Source: Caballeronia jiangsuensis
Lineage (GTDB): Bacteria > Pseudomonadota > Gammaproteobacteria > Burkholderiales > Burkholderiaceae
DNA length: 44,016 nucleotides
Direction: 5' to 3'
NCBI GenBank assembly: GCA_000648925.1
Contig: JFHF01000059.1
Location: 1 to 44,016, forward strand
Part shown: in pieces, positions 34,152 through 41,982 of the stretch
How positions within the stretch are numbered: position 1 is the stretch's first letter
Layout: each line of letters begins with the position of its first letter
Program-made: the position numbers and the translations under genes
The notes under the pieces: model-generated
Database searches by the model: none
What the model was told of the DNA's origin: nothing
Seen by the model: only the letters and a program-made list of their open reading frames with translations

Positions 34152-35492
34152 TCAGCGCACGAGGCAAGGCTTCTTGTTGTCGAACTTCCAGTTCGGGATC
34201 AGATACTGCATCGCGACGCCGTCATCGCGCGCGCCGAGGCCGTGCTGCTGATAGAGCGCGTGCGCCTTCTCGACTTCGTCCATATCCAGCTCGACGCCCA
34301 GACCCGGCACTTCCGGCACCTTCACCTTTCCGCCGACGATCTGCAGCGGATCGCGCGTGAGACGCTGGCCGTCCTGCCAGATCCAGTGCGTGTCGATCGC
34401 CGTGATCTTGCCCGGCGCGGCAGCGGCGACGTGCGTGAACATCGCGAGCGACACGTCGAAGTGATTGTTCGAGTGCGAGCCCCACGTGAGACCCCAGTCG
34501 TTGCACATCTGCGCGACGCGCACCGAGCCCTGCATCGTCCAGAAATGCGGATCGGCGAGCGGAATGTCGACCGATTGCAACTGGATCGCGTGGCCCATCT
34601 GGCGCCAGTCGGTTGCGATCATGTTGGTTGCCGTCGGCAGGCCGGTCGCGCGGCGGAACTCGGCCATCACTTCGCGGCCCGAATAACCGTTTTCCGCGCC
34701 GCACGGATCTTCCGCGTAGGCCAGCACGTCGTGTTTGTCGCGGCACAGGCGGATCGCTTCGGCGAGCGACCATGCGCCGTTCGGATCGAGCGTCACGCGC
34801 GCTTCGGGGAAACGCTCGGCGAGCGCGGTGGCCGCTTCCATTTCCGCGTCGCCGGCGAGCACGCCGCCTTTCAGCTTGAAGTCGTTGAAACCGTAGCGCG
34901 CCTTCGCCGCTTCCGCGAGACGCACGACCGCTTCCGGCGTCAGCGCGACTTCGGTGCGCAGGCGCTCCCAGTCGTCGCGGCCATCCGCGCCGGATGCGTA
35001 TTGCAGATCCGTCTTGTTGCGATCGCCGATATAGAACAGATAGCCGAGCATTTCGACTTCATCGCGCTGCTGACCTTCGCCGAGCAGCGCCGCGACGGGC
35101 ACGCCCAGATGCTGGCCGAGCAAATCGAGCAGCGCGGCTTCGAGCGCGGTGACCGCGTGAATGGTCGTGCGCAGATCGAAGGTTTGCAGGCCGCGGCCGC
35201 CCGCGTCGCGATCGGCGAACGCCTTGCGCACCTGATTGAGCACGGCCTGCATGTTGCCGATCGATTGCCCGACCACGTAGGCGCGCGCATCGTCGATGGT
35301 CTTGCGGATGTTTTCGCCGCCCGGCACTTCACCGACGCCCGTGTTACCCGCGCTGTCCTTCAGGATCACGATGTTGCGCGTGAAGAACGGGCCGTGCGCG
35401 CCGGAGAGGTTCATGAGCATGCTGTCGCGGCCGGCAACCGGCACGACGCGCAGTTCGGTGACTTTCGGAGTGGAATTGGCTTTCGTGGACAT
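34152..35492 (-). CDS. gudD: Glucarate dehydratase
   Basis: The 446-residue enolase-superfamily enzyme carries the GudD pattern: a substrate-facing N-terminal domain (RNIVILKDSAGNTGVGEVPGG), the KxK motif in NDFKLKGGVL that holds the catalytic base, a metal-binding Asp in TLDPNGAW and the Glu in AYAEDPCG, and the His base in GSHSNNHFD. It dehydrates D-glucarate to 5-dehydro-4-deoxy-D-glucarate. It lies 31 bp after gudP and is cotranscribed with it. Confidence 0.97.
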   Translation of the reverse strand: MSTKANSTPKVTELRVVPVAGRDSMLMNLSGAHGPFFTRNIVILKDSAGNTGVGEVPGGENIRKTIDDARAYVVGQSIGNMQAVLNQVRKAFADRDAGGRGLQTFDLRTTIHAVTALEAALLDLLGQHLGVPVAALLGEGQQRDEVEMLGYLFYIGDRNKTDLQYASGADGRDDWERLRTEVALTPEAVVRLAEAAKARYGFNDFKLKGGVLAGDAEMEAATALAERFPEARVTLDPNGAWSLAEAIRLCRDKHDVLAYAEDPCGAENGYSGREVMAEFRRATGLPTATNMIATDWRQMGHAIQLQSVDIPLADPHFWTMQGSVRVAQMCNDWGLTWGSHSNNHFDVSLAMFTHVAAAAPGKITAIDTHWIWQDGQRLTRDPLQIVGGKVKVPEVPGLGVELDMDEVEKAHALYQQHGLGARDDGVAMQYLIPNWKFDNKKPCLVR

Positions 35493-35523
35493 GAGCGTGA
35501 TCCTGTGAGTTGAGCGAGTGATG

Positions 35524-36861
35524 TCAGTGCGCGCCGCGATGGATCGCGTGCCCGTCCTGCGAGTGGTCGGAGCGGCGATTGCGCGTGAGGAAGGCTGCGG
35601 CAGCCGCGATCAGCGACGCGAATCCGAGCGCGTACAAGCCGCCCGACACCGAACCCGTATGTTGTTGAAGATAGCCGAAAGTCGCGGGAGCGAAGAAGCC
35701 GCCGAGATTGCCGACCGAGTTGATGAGCGCGATCACGCCGGCCGCGACGCGCGCATCGAGGTATCCCTGCGGAATCGGCCAGAACAGCGACGCCGCCGCC
35801 TTGAAGCCGATCGCCGAGAAGCAGATCGCGACGAACGAGAGCACGGCGTTGCCCGTCGTCGATGCGAACAGGCCGCACGCCGCGATCACGAGCGCCACAG
35901 CGAGCCACGCCTGCTGGAAGCGCCAGCGCGCGGAGAGCAGCGCGAAGCAGTACATCGCGACCATCGCGATCATCCACGGCACCGCGTTGAACAGGCCGAC
36001 CTGGAAATCGGTGAGGCCGCCCATCTTGCGGATGATCGTCGGCAGCCAGAACGTCGCCGCGTAGATCGTGAGCTGGATCGCGAAGTACAGGAAGCAGAAC
36101 AGCACGATCTGCGGATCTTTCAGCAGTCTGATCGCGGAGACGTGCGCGCTGCCGCTCGCGGCTTCGCGCTCGGCTTGTTCCGTCGTGATCGCCTGTTGCA
36201 GTGCGCGTTGTTCGCCGGCGCTCAGCCAGTGCGCATCGCTGATGCGCGATTTCAGCAGCATCCAGCTTGCGCCGCACAGCAATACGGAGAAGCCGCCTTC
36301 GATCAGAAACATCCACTGCCAGCCGTGCAGGCCGAAACCGCTGATCGACAGCAGACTGCCGGTGATCGGACCCGACAGCACCGACGCGAACGCCGAGCCG
36401 CCGAGAAAAATGGCGACCGCCTTGCCGCGCTCCTTCTGCGGCAGCCATTGCGTGAAGTAGTAGACGACGCCCGGAAAGAAGCCCGCTTCCGCGATGCCCA
36501 GCAGAAAGCGCAGCACGTAGAACGACGTGTCGTTCCAGACGAAGGCCATCGCCGCCGCGACGATGCCCCACGTCCCCATGATCCGCGTGAGCCACGCGCG
36601 CGCGCCGTACTTCTGCATCAGCACGTTCGACGGCACTTCGAAAAGCGCATAACCGACGAAGAACAAGCCGCTGCCGAGACCGTACGCCGCCGCGCCGATG
36701 CCGAGATCGGCCTGCATGTGCGAGTTCACGAAACCGACGTTCACGCGATCGATGTAGTTCGCGATGAACATGATGAGGAACAAGGGCAACACGTGGCGCT
36801 TGACCTTGGAGCTGGCCGATTCGAGCAGGTCGGCGGTTGGTGCGGCAAGAGGTGAATTCAA
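35524..36861 (-). CDS. gudP: MFS transporter of the anion:cation symporter family, probable glucarate importer
   Basis: The 445-residue protein has twelve helices. Family marks are LPLFLIMFIANYIDRVNVGF in TM1, FFVGYALFEVPSNVLMQKYG, RFLLGIAEAGFFPGVVYYF and a KERGKAVAIF segment. ACS carriers take up hexarates and related sugar acids with protons. It is the first gene of the gudP-gudD operon, which is the main reason to assign glucarate. The candidate operator GTCTGATGAC is 33 bp ahead of the start. Confidence 0.88.
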   Translation of the reverse strand: MNSPLAAPTADLLESASSKVKRHVLPLFLIMFIANYIDRVNVGFVNSHMQADLGIGAAAYGLGSGLFFVGYALFEVPSNVLMQKYGARAWLTRIMGTWGIVAAAMAFVWNDTSFYVLRFLLGIAEAGFFPGVVYYFTQWLPQKERGKAVAIFLGGSAFASVLSGPITGSLLSISGFGLHGWQWMFLIEGGFSVLLCGASWMLLKSRISDAHWLSAGEQRALQQAITTEQAEREAASGSAHVSAIRLLKDPQIVLFCFLYFAIQLTIYAATFWLPTIIRKMGGLTDFQVGLFNAVPWMIAMVAMYCFALLSARWRFQQAWLAVALVIAACGLFASTTGNAVLSFVAICFSAIGFKAAASLFWPIPQGYLDARVAAGVIALINSVGNLGGFFAPATFGYLQQHTGSVSGGLYALGFASLIAAAAAFLTRNRRSDHSQDGHAIHRGAH

Positions 36862-36893
36862 AAACGTCTCCCGATTGAATCATGTGGTACGTC

Positions 36894-36903
36894 GTCTGAT
36901 GAC
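36894..36903. promoter_or_regulatory. Candidate GntR operator, gudP-proximal copy
   Basis: The exact 10-mer GTCTGATGAC lies 33 bp upstream of gudP, where a repressor would cover the promoter. It has GTC/GAC half-sites separated by 4 nt, in keeping with small palindromes used by FadR-type GntR proteins. Confidence 0.6.
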
Positions 36904-37028
36904 ATTCTATGACGACCTTCCTGTCCTGCCAATTGCGCGTTTACCCTTTTCTCTCTTGGCCTTTTAATACGGGCCTGTACCGTCGAACAACGGCGTAAAG
37001 CCCATTGCGCATAGATTTGAGCTAAGAG

Positions 37029-37038
37029 GTCTGATGAC
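37029..37038. promoter_or_regulatory. Candidate GntR operator, distal copy
   Basis: A second exact GTCTGATGAC lies 135 bp further upstream of gudP, in the same orientation. It could allow cooperative or looping repression. Confidence 0.5.
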
Positions 37039-37193
37039 TCAAACTAAGCGGTCGTCCGATCACGGTTCCGACTGGTATGGACGCAAGGATGCGCACGCGA
37101 ACATCGATCTCGCGTGGAGGAAGGAGCGTTATGGGGAAAGTTTGACGGCTTCGCGATCGGGCATTTCGCGCCAATCGGGAAGCGTCGAGACGA

Positions 37194-37217
37194 TGCTGCC
37201 GGCGCAAACCGGCAGCA
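37194..37217 (-). terminator. Hairpin downstream of garR
   Basis: A 9-bp perfect stem (TGCTGCCGG / CCGGCAGCA) with a 6-nt loop lies about 20 bp past the garR stop codon. It has no T-tract, so it may be a 3'-end stabiliser or a weak terminator. Confidence 0.45.
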
Positions 37218-37235
37218 CCAAAGTTGCGGAGGAGC

Positions 37236-38129
37236 TTACTTCGCTTTTTGGCCGATCTCGTGATTGGCCATGATTTCGAGCGCGCGCACCATGCCCGAGT
37301 GATCCCACGCCTTGCCGCCGTGCGCCGCGCACGCGTTGAAAAGCTGCATGCAGTTCGACGTGTTCGGCAGCGCGACGCCGAGCGCCTGAGCGGTCGCGAG
37401 CGCCAGATTCAAATCCTTCTGATGCAGTTCGATGCGAAAGCCCGGATTGAAGGTGCGCTTCGTCATGCGCTCGCCGTGCACTTCGAGAATGCGCGACGAC
37501 GCGAAGCCGCCCATCAGCGCGGTGCGGACCTTTTCGGCATCGACGCCGGCTTTCGACGCGAGCAGCAATGCCTCGCCGACCGCCTCGATGGTCGCCGCGA
37601 CGATCACCTGATTCGCGACCTTGCAGACCTGCCCCGCGCCGACTTCGCCGATCAGCGAGATGTTCTTGCCCATCATGTCGAAGAGCGGCTTGACCTTGTC
37701 GAACGTCGCCTGCGCGCCGCCGACCATGATCGTGAGCGACGCGGCCTTCGCGCCGACTTCGCCGCCGGACACGGGCGCGTCGAGATAATCGGCGCCCTTC
37801 TCGCGCACTTTCGCGGCGAACTCGCGCGTGGCGATCGGCGAAATCGAGCTCATGTCGACGACGATCTGACCGCTCTTCAGCTTGCTCGCGACGCCGTTCT
37901 CGCCGAACAGCACGCGCTCGACGTCCGGCGTGTCCGGGACCATCACGAAGATCACGTCCGCCTTCTCGGCGACGGCGGCGGGCGAATCGCATGCCGTGGC
38001 GCCCGCGCCGGTGAGATCGGCGCTCACGCCGCTACGCGTGAATGCCGCGAGCTGGACGCCGTTCTTGAGAAGATTGGCCGCCATGGGATTGCCCATGATG
38101 CCCAGTCCGATGAAGCCTGCCTTTTGCAT
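37236..38129 (-). CDS. garR: 2-hydroxy-3-oxopropionate (tartronate semialdehyde) reductase
   Basis: The 297-residue protein is a HIBADH-family enzyme: GFIGLGIMGNPMAANLLKNG at the N-terminus, the substrate loop DAPVSGGEVGAKAASL, and the catalytic Lys in GAGQVCKVANQ. The SGG loop and the neighbours fit GarR/GlxR, which reduces tartronate semialdehyde to D-glycerate. It lies 60 bp after garL in the same operon. Confidence 0.94.
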   Translation of the reverse strand: MQKAGFIGLGIMGNPMAANLLKNGVQLAAFTRSGVSADLTGAGATACDSPAAVAEKADVIFVMVPDTPDVERVLFGENGVASKLKSGQIVVDMSSISPIATREFAAKVREKGADYLDAPVSGGEVGAKAASLTIMVGGAQATFDKVKPLFDMMGKNISLIGEVGAGQVCKVANQVIVAATIEAVGEALLLASKAGVDAEKVRTALMGGFASSRILEVHGERMTKRTFNPGFRIELHQKDLNLALATAQALGVALPNTSNCMQLFNACAAHGGKAWDHSGMVRALEIMANHEIGQKAK

Positions 38130-38189
38130 GTATCGCTCCTTGATGTCGATTTTCGGTGTCGGTCCGGTCGAGGATAGCGCTTGTCGCGC

Positions 38190-38975
38190 TCACGCCGGGA
38201 TGAAGTGTTTCCTGACGGCCTGTGCCGCGTTCCTGAGCATGCCGAGATCCGCGCACACGGCGACGAGCGTGCAGCCCATCGCGAGATAGCGCTCGGCGTC
38301 CTCCTGCACGGGCGCGAGGATGCCGCTCGGCTTGCCCGCCGCGTGCGCGCGCTCGAACACGTGGGCGATGGCCGCCTGCACGTCGGGATGATTCGCGTTG
38401 CCGAGATGACCGTACGCCGCCGCGAGATCCGACGGACCGACGAACAGCGCATCGACGCCTTCGACCGCGATGATCTCGTCGATCGCTTCGACCGCCGCGC
38501 GGCTTTCGATCTGCACCGCGACGCTGATGTTGTCGTTCGCCACCTGGAAGTAGTTCGAAACCGTGCCATAGCGATTGCCGCGATGCCCGACCGACACGCC
38601 GCGGATGCCCAGAGGAGGATAACGCGTCGCGGCGACGGCGCGCTCGGCCTGTTCGGCGTTATCGACGAACGGGATCAGGAAATTCACGAAGCCCGCGTCG
38701 AGCAGCTTCTTGATCGCGATCGGATCGTTCGCCTGCGGGCGCACGACCGGCGCGCTCGGGCTGTCCTTCAGCGCCATCAACTGCGGGATGAGCGTGAGCG
38801 CGTCATTCGGAGCGTGCTCGGCGTCGAGCAGCATCCAATCGAAGCCGACCACGCCGACGAGCTCGGTAACGATCGGGCTCGCAAGCGACATCCAGCAGCC
38901 GATCAGCTTCTTGCGTTCGCGCAGCGACGTTCGGAATGAGTTGGGCAGCGGTTGATACGGTGACGAAGACGGCAT
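38190..38975 (-). CDS. garL: 2-dehydro-3-deoxyglucarate aldolase
   Basis: The 261-residue class II aldolase of the HpcH/HpaI family carries GCWMSLASPIVTELVGVVGFDW, the metal-loop DAEHAPND, PQANDPIAIKKLLDAGFVNF and the LFVGPSDLAAAYG block. It cleaves 5-dehydro-4-deoxyglucarate (the GudD product) to pyruvate and tartronate semialdehyde. It starts the garL-garR operon. A candidate operator lies 59 bp upstream. HpaI aldolase is the family alternative, but the locus argues for GarL. Confidence 0.92.
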   Translation of the reverse strand: MPSSSPYQPLPNSFRTSLRERKKLIGCWMSLASPIVTELVGVVGFDWMLLDAEHAPNDALTLIPQLMALKDSPSAPVVRPQANDPIAIKKLLDAGFVNFLIPFVDNAEQAERAVAATRYPPLGIRGVSVGHRGNRYGTVSNYFQVANDNISVAVQIESRAAVEAIDEIIAVEGVDALFVGPSDLAAAYGHLGNANHPDVQAAIAHVFERAHAAGKPSGILAPVQEDAERYLAMGCTLVAVCADLGMLRNAAQAVRKHFIPA

Positions 38976-39033
38976 GATGCCTCCCTGTGAAGACGGCGAT
39001 CTGATTGGAAAGCGGCACGTCCGAGACCGTTAT

Positions 39034-39043
39034 GTCATCAGAC
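39034..39043. promoter_or_regulatory. Candidate GntR operator, garL copy
   Basis: GTCATCAGAC is the reverse complement of the two copies near gudP and lies 59 bp upstream of garL. The garL copy and the gudP-proximal copy share a longer core, GTCTGATGACAT. Confidence 0.6.
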
Positions 39044-39227
39044 GTCTTAACACAGAGTACCGCTATTTTCGGGGTGCACAACAGCGGCGTTAACCCTTAT
39101 TTCCTTGTATTTCAGGCACTTTGGCAAGCATTCCGCCTTTCACACTTATACGATGTCTTATTTCTTGGATAGAAAATCGCCTGAAGCTTGCCGAATTGAC
39201 GGGAACGTCCGCTGGCGGGAAGATGCG

Positions 39228-39306
39228 TTGTCGGACATCCGTAAGTGGTGTCTCGTCCTGTCAGCCAGAGCTTTTATCCTAGGCGAAGCGAAGACGTCCG
39301 ACAACG
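39228..39306. promoter_or_regulatory. Paired GTC-GAC palindromes ahead of the GntR gene
   Basis: TGTCGGACA (39229-39237) is a perfect odd palindrome, and CGTCCGACA (39295-39303) is a near copy 66 bp later. They are parts of an exact 11-bp inverted repeat. They could be autoregulatory sites, although their half-site spacing differs from the 10-mer operators. Confidence 0.4.
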
Positions 39307-39354
39307 AAGCAGCATCGACCTCCACAAAATCTCATTAGACAGCAGCGAATACCA

Positions 39355-40056
39355 ATGGCCAGTCTCACCGAAAAAGTCGTCGCAAGCTTGTTCGAGGATA
39401 TCGAACGCGGCGTCCTCCGTCCCGGCGACAAGATCCCGACCGAAGTCGCGCTGATGAAACAGTTATCGGTGAGCCGTTCGGTCGTGCGTGAAGCGGTATC
39501 GCGCCTGCAGGCGGCAAACGTGGTCGAGACGCGTCATGGCGTCGGCACGTTCATTCGGGCGCCCGAGGATCGCGAAGCGGTGCGTCTGCCGGACGCGGAT
39601 CTGTCCAGCCTTCTCGACATCATGGCGATCATCGAATTTCGCATCGATCTGGAAGGCGCGGCCGCCGCGCTCGCCGCCGGACGTCGCACGGATGCGCATC
39701 TCAAGCTGATCGCCGCGACGCTCAAACGCTTCGAAGAGCAACTGACGAGCGGGAGCACGGATGTGCTGGAGCACGACGTGGAGTTTCACTTGCAGATCGC
39801 GCGTGCGAGCGGAAATCGCTATTTTTATGACGTGCTGAGCCAGATGGGGCGCGGTGTCAGTCCGCGAACTAGACTCGGTAAAGCGGAGATTGCAGAGCTG
39901 GATCAGATCGAACGCTTGCGCAACGTGCTCAGCGAGCACAAGGCGATCTATCAGGCGATCCTGCGTCAGGATCCCGACGATGCGCGTGCCGCGATGCGCA
40001 TGCATTTGAGCAACAGTCGGGAGCGGTTGAGACAGGTGCATGCGGCAGCGGCTTGA
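39355..40056 (+). CDS. FadR-type GntR family regulator, probable glucarate regulator
   Basis: The 233-residue protein has an N-terminal winged helix (GVLRPGDKIPTEVALMKQLSVSRSVVREAVSRLQ) and a C-terminal helical FCD effector domain (EFRIDLEGAAAALAA, HDVEFHLQIARASGN, EHKAIYQAI with the FCD metal-binding His and Asp positions). It is divergent from garL. A role as glucarate- or galactarate-responsive repressor of garLR and gudPD is inferred from position and from the shared operator-like 10-mer. Confidence 0.9.
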   Translation: MASLTEKVVASLFEDIERGVLRPGDKIPTEVALMKQLSVSRSVVREAVSRLQAANVVETRHGVGTFIRAPEDREAVRLPDADLSSLLDIMAIIEFRIDLEGAAAALAAGRRTDAHLKLIAATLKRFEEQLTSGSTDVLEHDVEFHLQIARASGNRYFYDVLSQMGRGVSPRTRLGKAEIAELDQIERLRNVLSEHKAIYQAILRQDPDDARAAMRMHLSNSRERLRQVHAAAA

Positions 40057-40367
40057 GCGCTGCGGTTTTGAGCAGTGCGGCCACGTTGCTTAAGTAAACA
40101 AAAGAGTTCGTATGTATACGTGGTAGTAGTTAACAAGGGCATCGCGGATCGGTGGATAACTTCCGATGCGCGTTTTGCGTCAGATGTTTACCGGATCAAT
40201 AAGTCCGGTATTGCGCATCCGGTTTCGGACTGAACTTTGAACAACTTTCGCGCCCAAGCGACGGGTGGGGAGTTGTTCAGAAACCGCCAACAGTTAACGC
40301 GGTGAGGTGCCAACAAGGTTGTCCACAGGCGCCCTTTCACGTCGATGCTTTCATGCGTCGGCCAATC
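40057..40367. other. AT-richer intergenic region with DnaA-box-like sites
   Basis: No gene is convincing here. It has two 9-mers one base from the DnaA-box consensus TTATCCACA: TTATCCACC on the minus strand (40151-40159) and TTGTCCACA on the plus strand (40319-40327). It also contains a 6-bp inverted repeat ACCGGA/TCCGGT at 40190-40209 and several GTTAAC and AACAA motifs. It resembles origin or initiator-controlled DNA but lacks a replication gene nearby. Confidence 0.4.
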
Positions 40368-40397
40368 AAACAAAAAGCGCCTCCGAAGAGGCGCTTT
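40368..40397 (-). terminator. Minus-strand terminator without an obvious gene
   Basis: A 10-bp perfect stem (AAAGCGCCTC / GAGGCGCTTT, CGAA loop) has an A-rich left flank, a T-tract for the minus strand. The gene it once served would lie to the right, where only a short reading frame ending in RFKLAA (stop at 40399-40401) remains before the island. Confidence 0.75.
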
Positions 40398-40785
40398 CTC
40401 AGGCTGCCAATTTAAAACGTGCACCGCGCGCATGCCCGGCGCAACGTAGCCTCTCCTCCGAACCCCCTGCCATCAAGCCCCTGCACCAATTTCACCGCTC
40501 GTAGACCCCGCGCCTTGTTCCCAGGAAGTGCAAGACTTTTCGAACACCCACTTTGTTACCAGTTTTCGGTTCACCCCGCGCGCGCTTATCCAACAAGGGC
40601 TTGAGCAAGATTTGCTAACAATCCAAATCAAGAAGGTGACTGCAGCATTGACGGACGCCGCAGGAGTTGTAAGGTTCGCTCAAGATGTGCCAAAAGCCAT
40701 GCCCGCGACGCTGCAGTTCTCGAAGGAAAGGAGCAAGTTTCGGCCTGTCTCTTTATGCGTCGAAACGCTGGTTCTCGTCTCTATC
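40398..40785. other. Left flank of the putative island (388 bp)
   Basis: Composition shifts here from host-like to lower GC. A 24-codon minus-strand reading frame (40399-40473), ending just at the terminator, may be the relic of a gene whose body was lost, or noise. A plus-strand frame from 40528 runs without stop but has no good start and continues antisense to the nuclease gene. I found no att-like direct repeat within the window. Confidence 0.35.
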
Positions 40786-41787
40786 TCAGATATCGCTGGC
40801 GCGGTCGTCTGGCTGTGCTCCGTCAAAAGGTACGTTCCACTCTTGGCAGAATTGTTCCGCAGCACGTATCGCCCAAGCGGCATCATCCTCGGTAACCCGT
40901 TCCTTAAAACCGTGGACGCTGCGATTACGAATTTCACTCAACCGTCGAAACAACACAGCGATTCCATGCCTTCCCTCCGACTTGGCGGCTTCCAACACAA
41001 CTTGTTGGGGACTCGGACGACCTCCGTTCCAACCGCCGGGCATGACCGTCAGCTCGGCTGCCGCATACGCGTACGTTACGGCAGCGCGGAGGACGAGTTC
41101 GTCTCTCGACGACAACAAGTCACTCGCAGATGCGAGCAACACCTGCGGATTCGCTATATGCGTGGTGTCCACCGTGGCAGTCGATTTATGACCGCCCTGC
41201 TCATCATGCTTCAGTTGCTCAAGCACCCAATCCCACGTGCGGACCTGAAGGTTAGCGGGTCCCCAAAAAAGGGCTTCGCGGGTTGTGAAGGCATTGCGAG
41301 CTAGTCCCTTAAGGCTCGCATCTTCGGCTAGGCCTTTCACTATCCGGTCCTTTCGTCCAATGATGATGCCGCCGAGTCGAACTTCATCATCGGCGCCAGT
41401 CAGCTGAAACTTATGCCGAAAGTTCTTGCTTGTGTTCAGCTCGGCAACATAGTTAATGAGCTGATTCTCGGCGCTGTAGAGGTCATCAGTTGGCCGTAGA
41501 CGGTTGCGGGCCCCATCGCGCTGAAAGAGATACTTCTGAGGTGCCTTCACCTCCCAAATATATGCGAACCGTCGACCCATTGCGCCGTTGTCGACCTCGA
41601 CCGAGACGCAGAAGTCAGAGTCGCCAGGGCGGGACGGTTCCTCGCGTCCTCTTTCCAAGATGTTCTCTTCGCGAATGCGGAAAGGCACTAAATGCGAAGC
41701 GATATCGTGAAGAAACTCTTGGCATGCTTTTTCTTCCGACGTCTCGGCGTACATCAGCTTCTTAAGCTCGTCCGCTCTTGATGCCAT
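40786..41787 (-). CDS. Putative Shedu-like nuclease (DUF4263-type) fused to a HEPN domain
   Basis: The 333-residue protein appears to have two domains. Residues about 15-195 look like a PD-(D/E)XK nuclease of the Shedu/DUF4263 type: GDSDF (Asp58), YIWEVKAP (Glu79, Lys81), ENQLINYV (Gln109), then GGIIIGRKDR and QVRTWDWVLEQL, the Shedu-like closing strands. Residues about 215-320 are helical and carry RNRSVH (Arg287 to His292), an exact HEPN RNxxxH motif. Shedu is a single-protein anti-phage nuclease; HEPN domains are often RNases in abortive infection. Base composition is lower in GC than the left part of the window. Family calls are by eye from motifs, not from a search. Confidence 0.72.
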   Translation of the reverse strand: MASRADELKKLMYAETSEEKACQEFLHDIASHLVPFRIREENILERGREEPSRPGDSDFCVSVEVDNGAMGRRFAYIWEVKAPQKYLFQRDGARNRLRPTDDLYSAENQLINYVAELNTSKNFRHKFQLTGADDEVRLGGIIIGRKDRIVKGLAEDASLKGLARNAFTTREALFWGPANLQVRTWDWVLEQLKHDEQGGHKSTATVDTTHIANPQVLLASASDLLSSRDELVLRAAVTYAYAAAELTVMPGGWNGGRPSPQQVVLEAAKSEGRHGIAVLFRRLSEIRNRSVHGFKERVTEDDAAWAIRAAEQFCQEWNVPFDGAQPDDRASDI

Positions 41788-41982
41788 TTTTTATTCCAGA
41801 TGATTCTGCTTGGGCTCACGACTCTTGGCTACGCTCGTTCCCGTGTTAAGAAACAATCAGGTCTCGAATTCGCAAATTTGGGCACGGCGAAACCTAGCTT
41901 CGACCGATGGCCAATATGGTTGAGACGGCCACGCTGTCATAGCGACACCCGAGGCTATAAGAGTGACCAGGTCAGCAAAAAG
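41788..41982. other. Intergenic spacer within the island
   Basis: The 195 bp between the Shedu-like gene and the frameshifted gene has no coding sequence that I can support. The Shedu-like gene has only a weak GGAA ribosome binding site in it. Confidence 0.4.

Larger units (their letters stand above)
36862..37235. other. Intergenic region between garR and gudP (374 bp)
   Basis: It contains the gudP promoter on the minus strand and two copies of GTCTGATGAC. The left part (36900-37030) is AT-richer, as expected of a promoter. A short stretch with ATGAC-TCAAAC and an AGGAAGGAGCG at 37119-37129 looks like a start region but does not open a convincing gene. Confidence 0.5.
38976..39354. other. 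Divergent promoter region between garL and the GntR gene (379 bp)
   Basis: This AT-rich stretch serves the garL operon leftward and the regulator rightward. Besides the 10-mer operator it has an 11-bp inverted pair CGTTGTCGGAC (39226-39236) and GTCCGACAACG (39296-39306) ahead of the regulator gene. No coding sequence is convincing in it. Confidence 0.5.

Noticed and set aside
40528..41304. Plus-strand frame of 258 codons at the island edge
   Set aside because: Two-thirds of it is antisense to the Shedu-like gene. The first 85 codons look slightly coding-like, but the GTG start has no properly spaced ribosome binding site and there is no recognisable domain.
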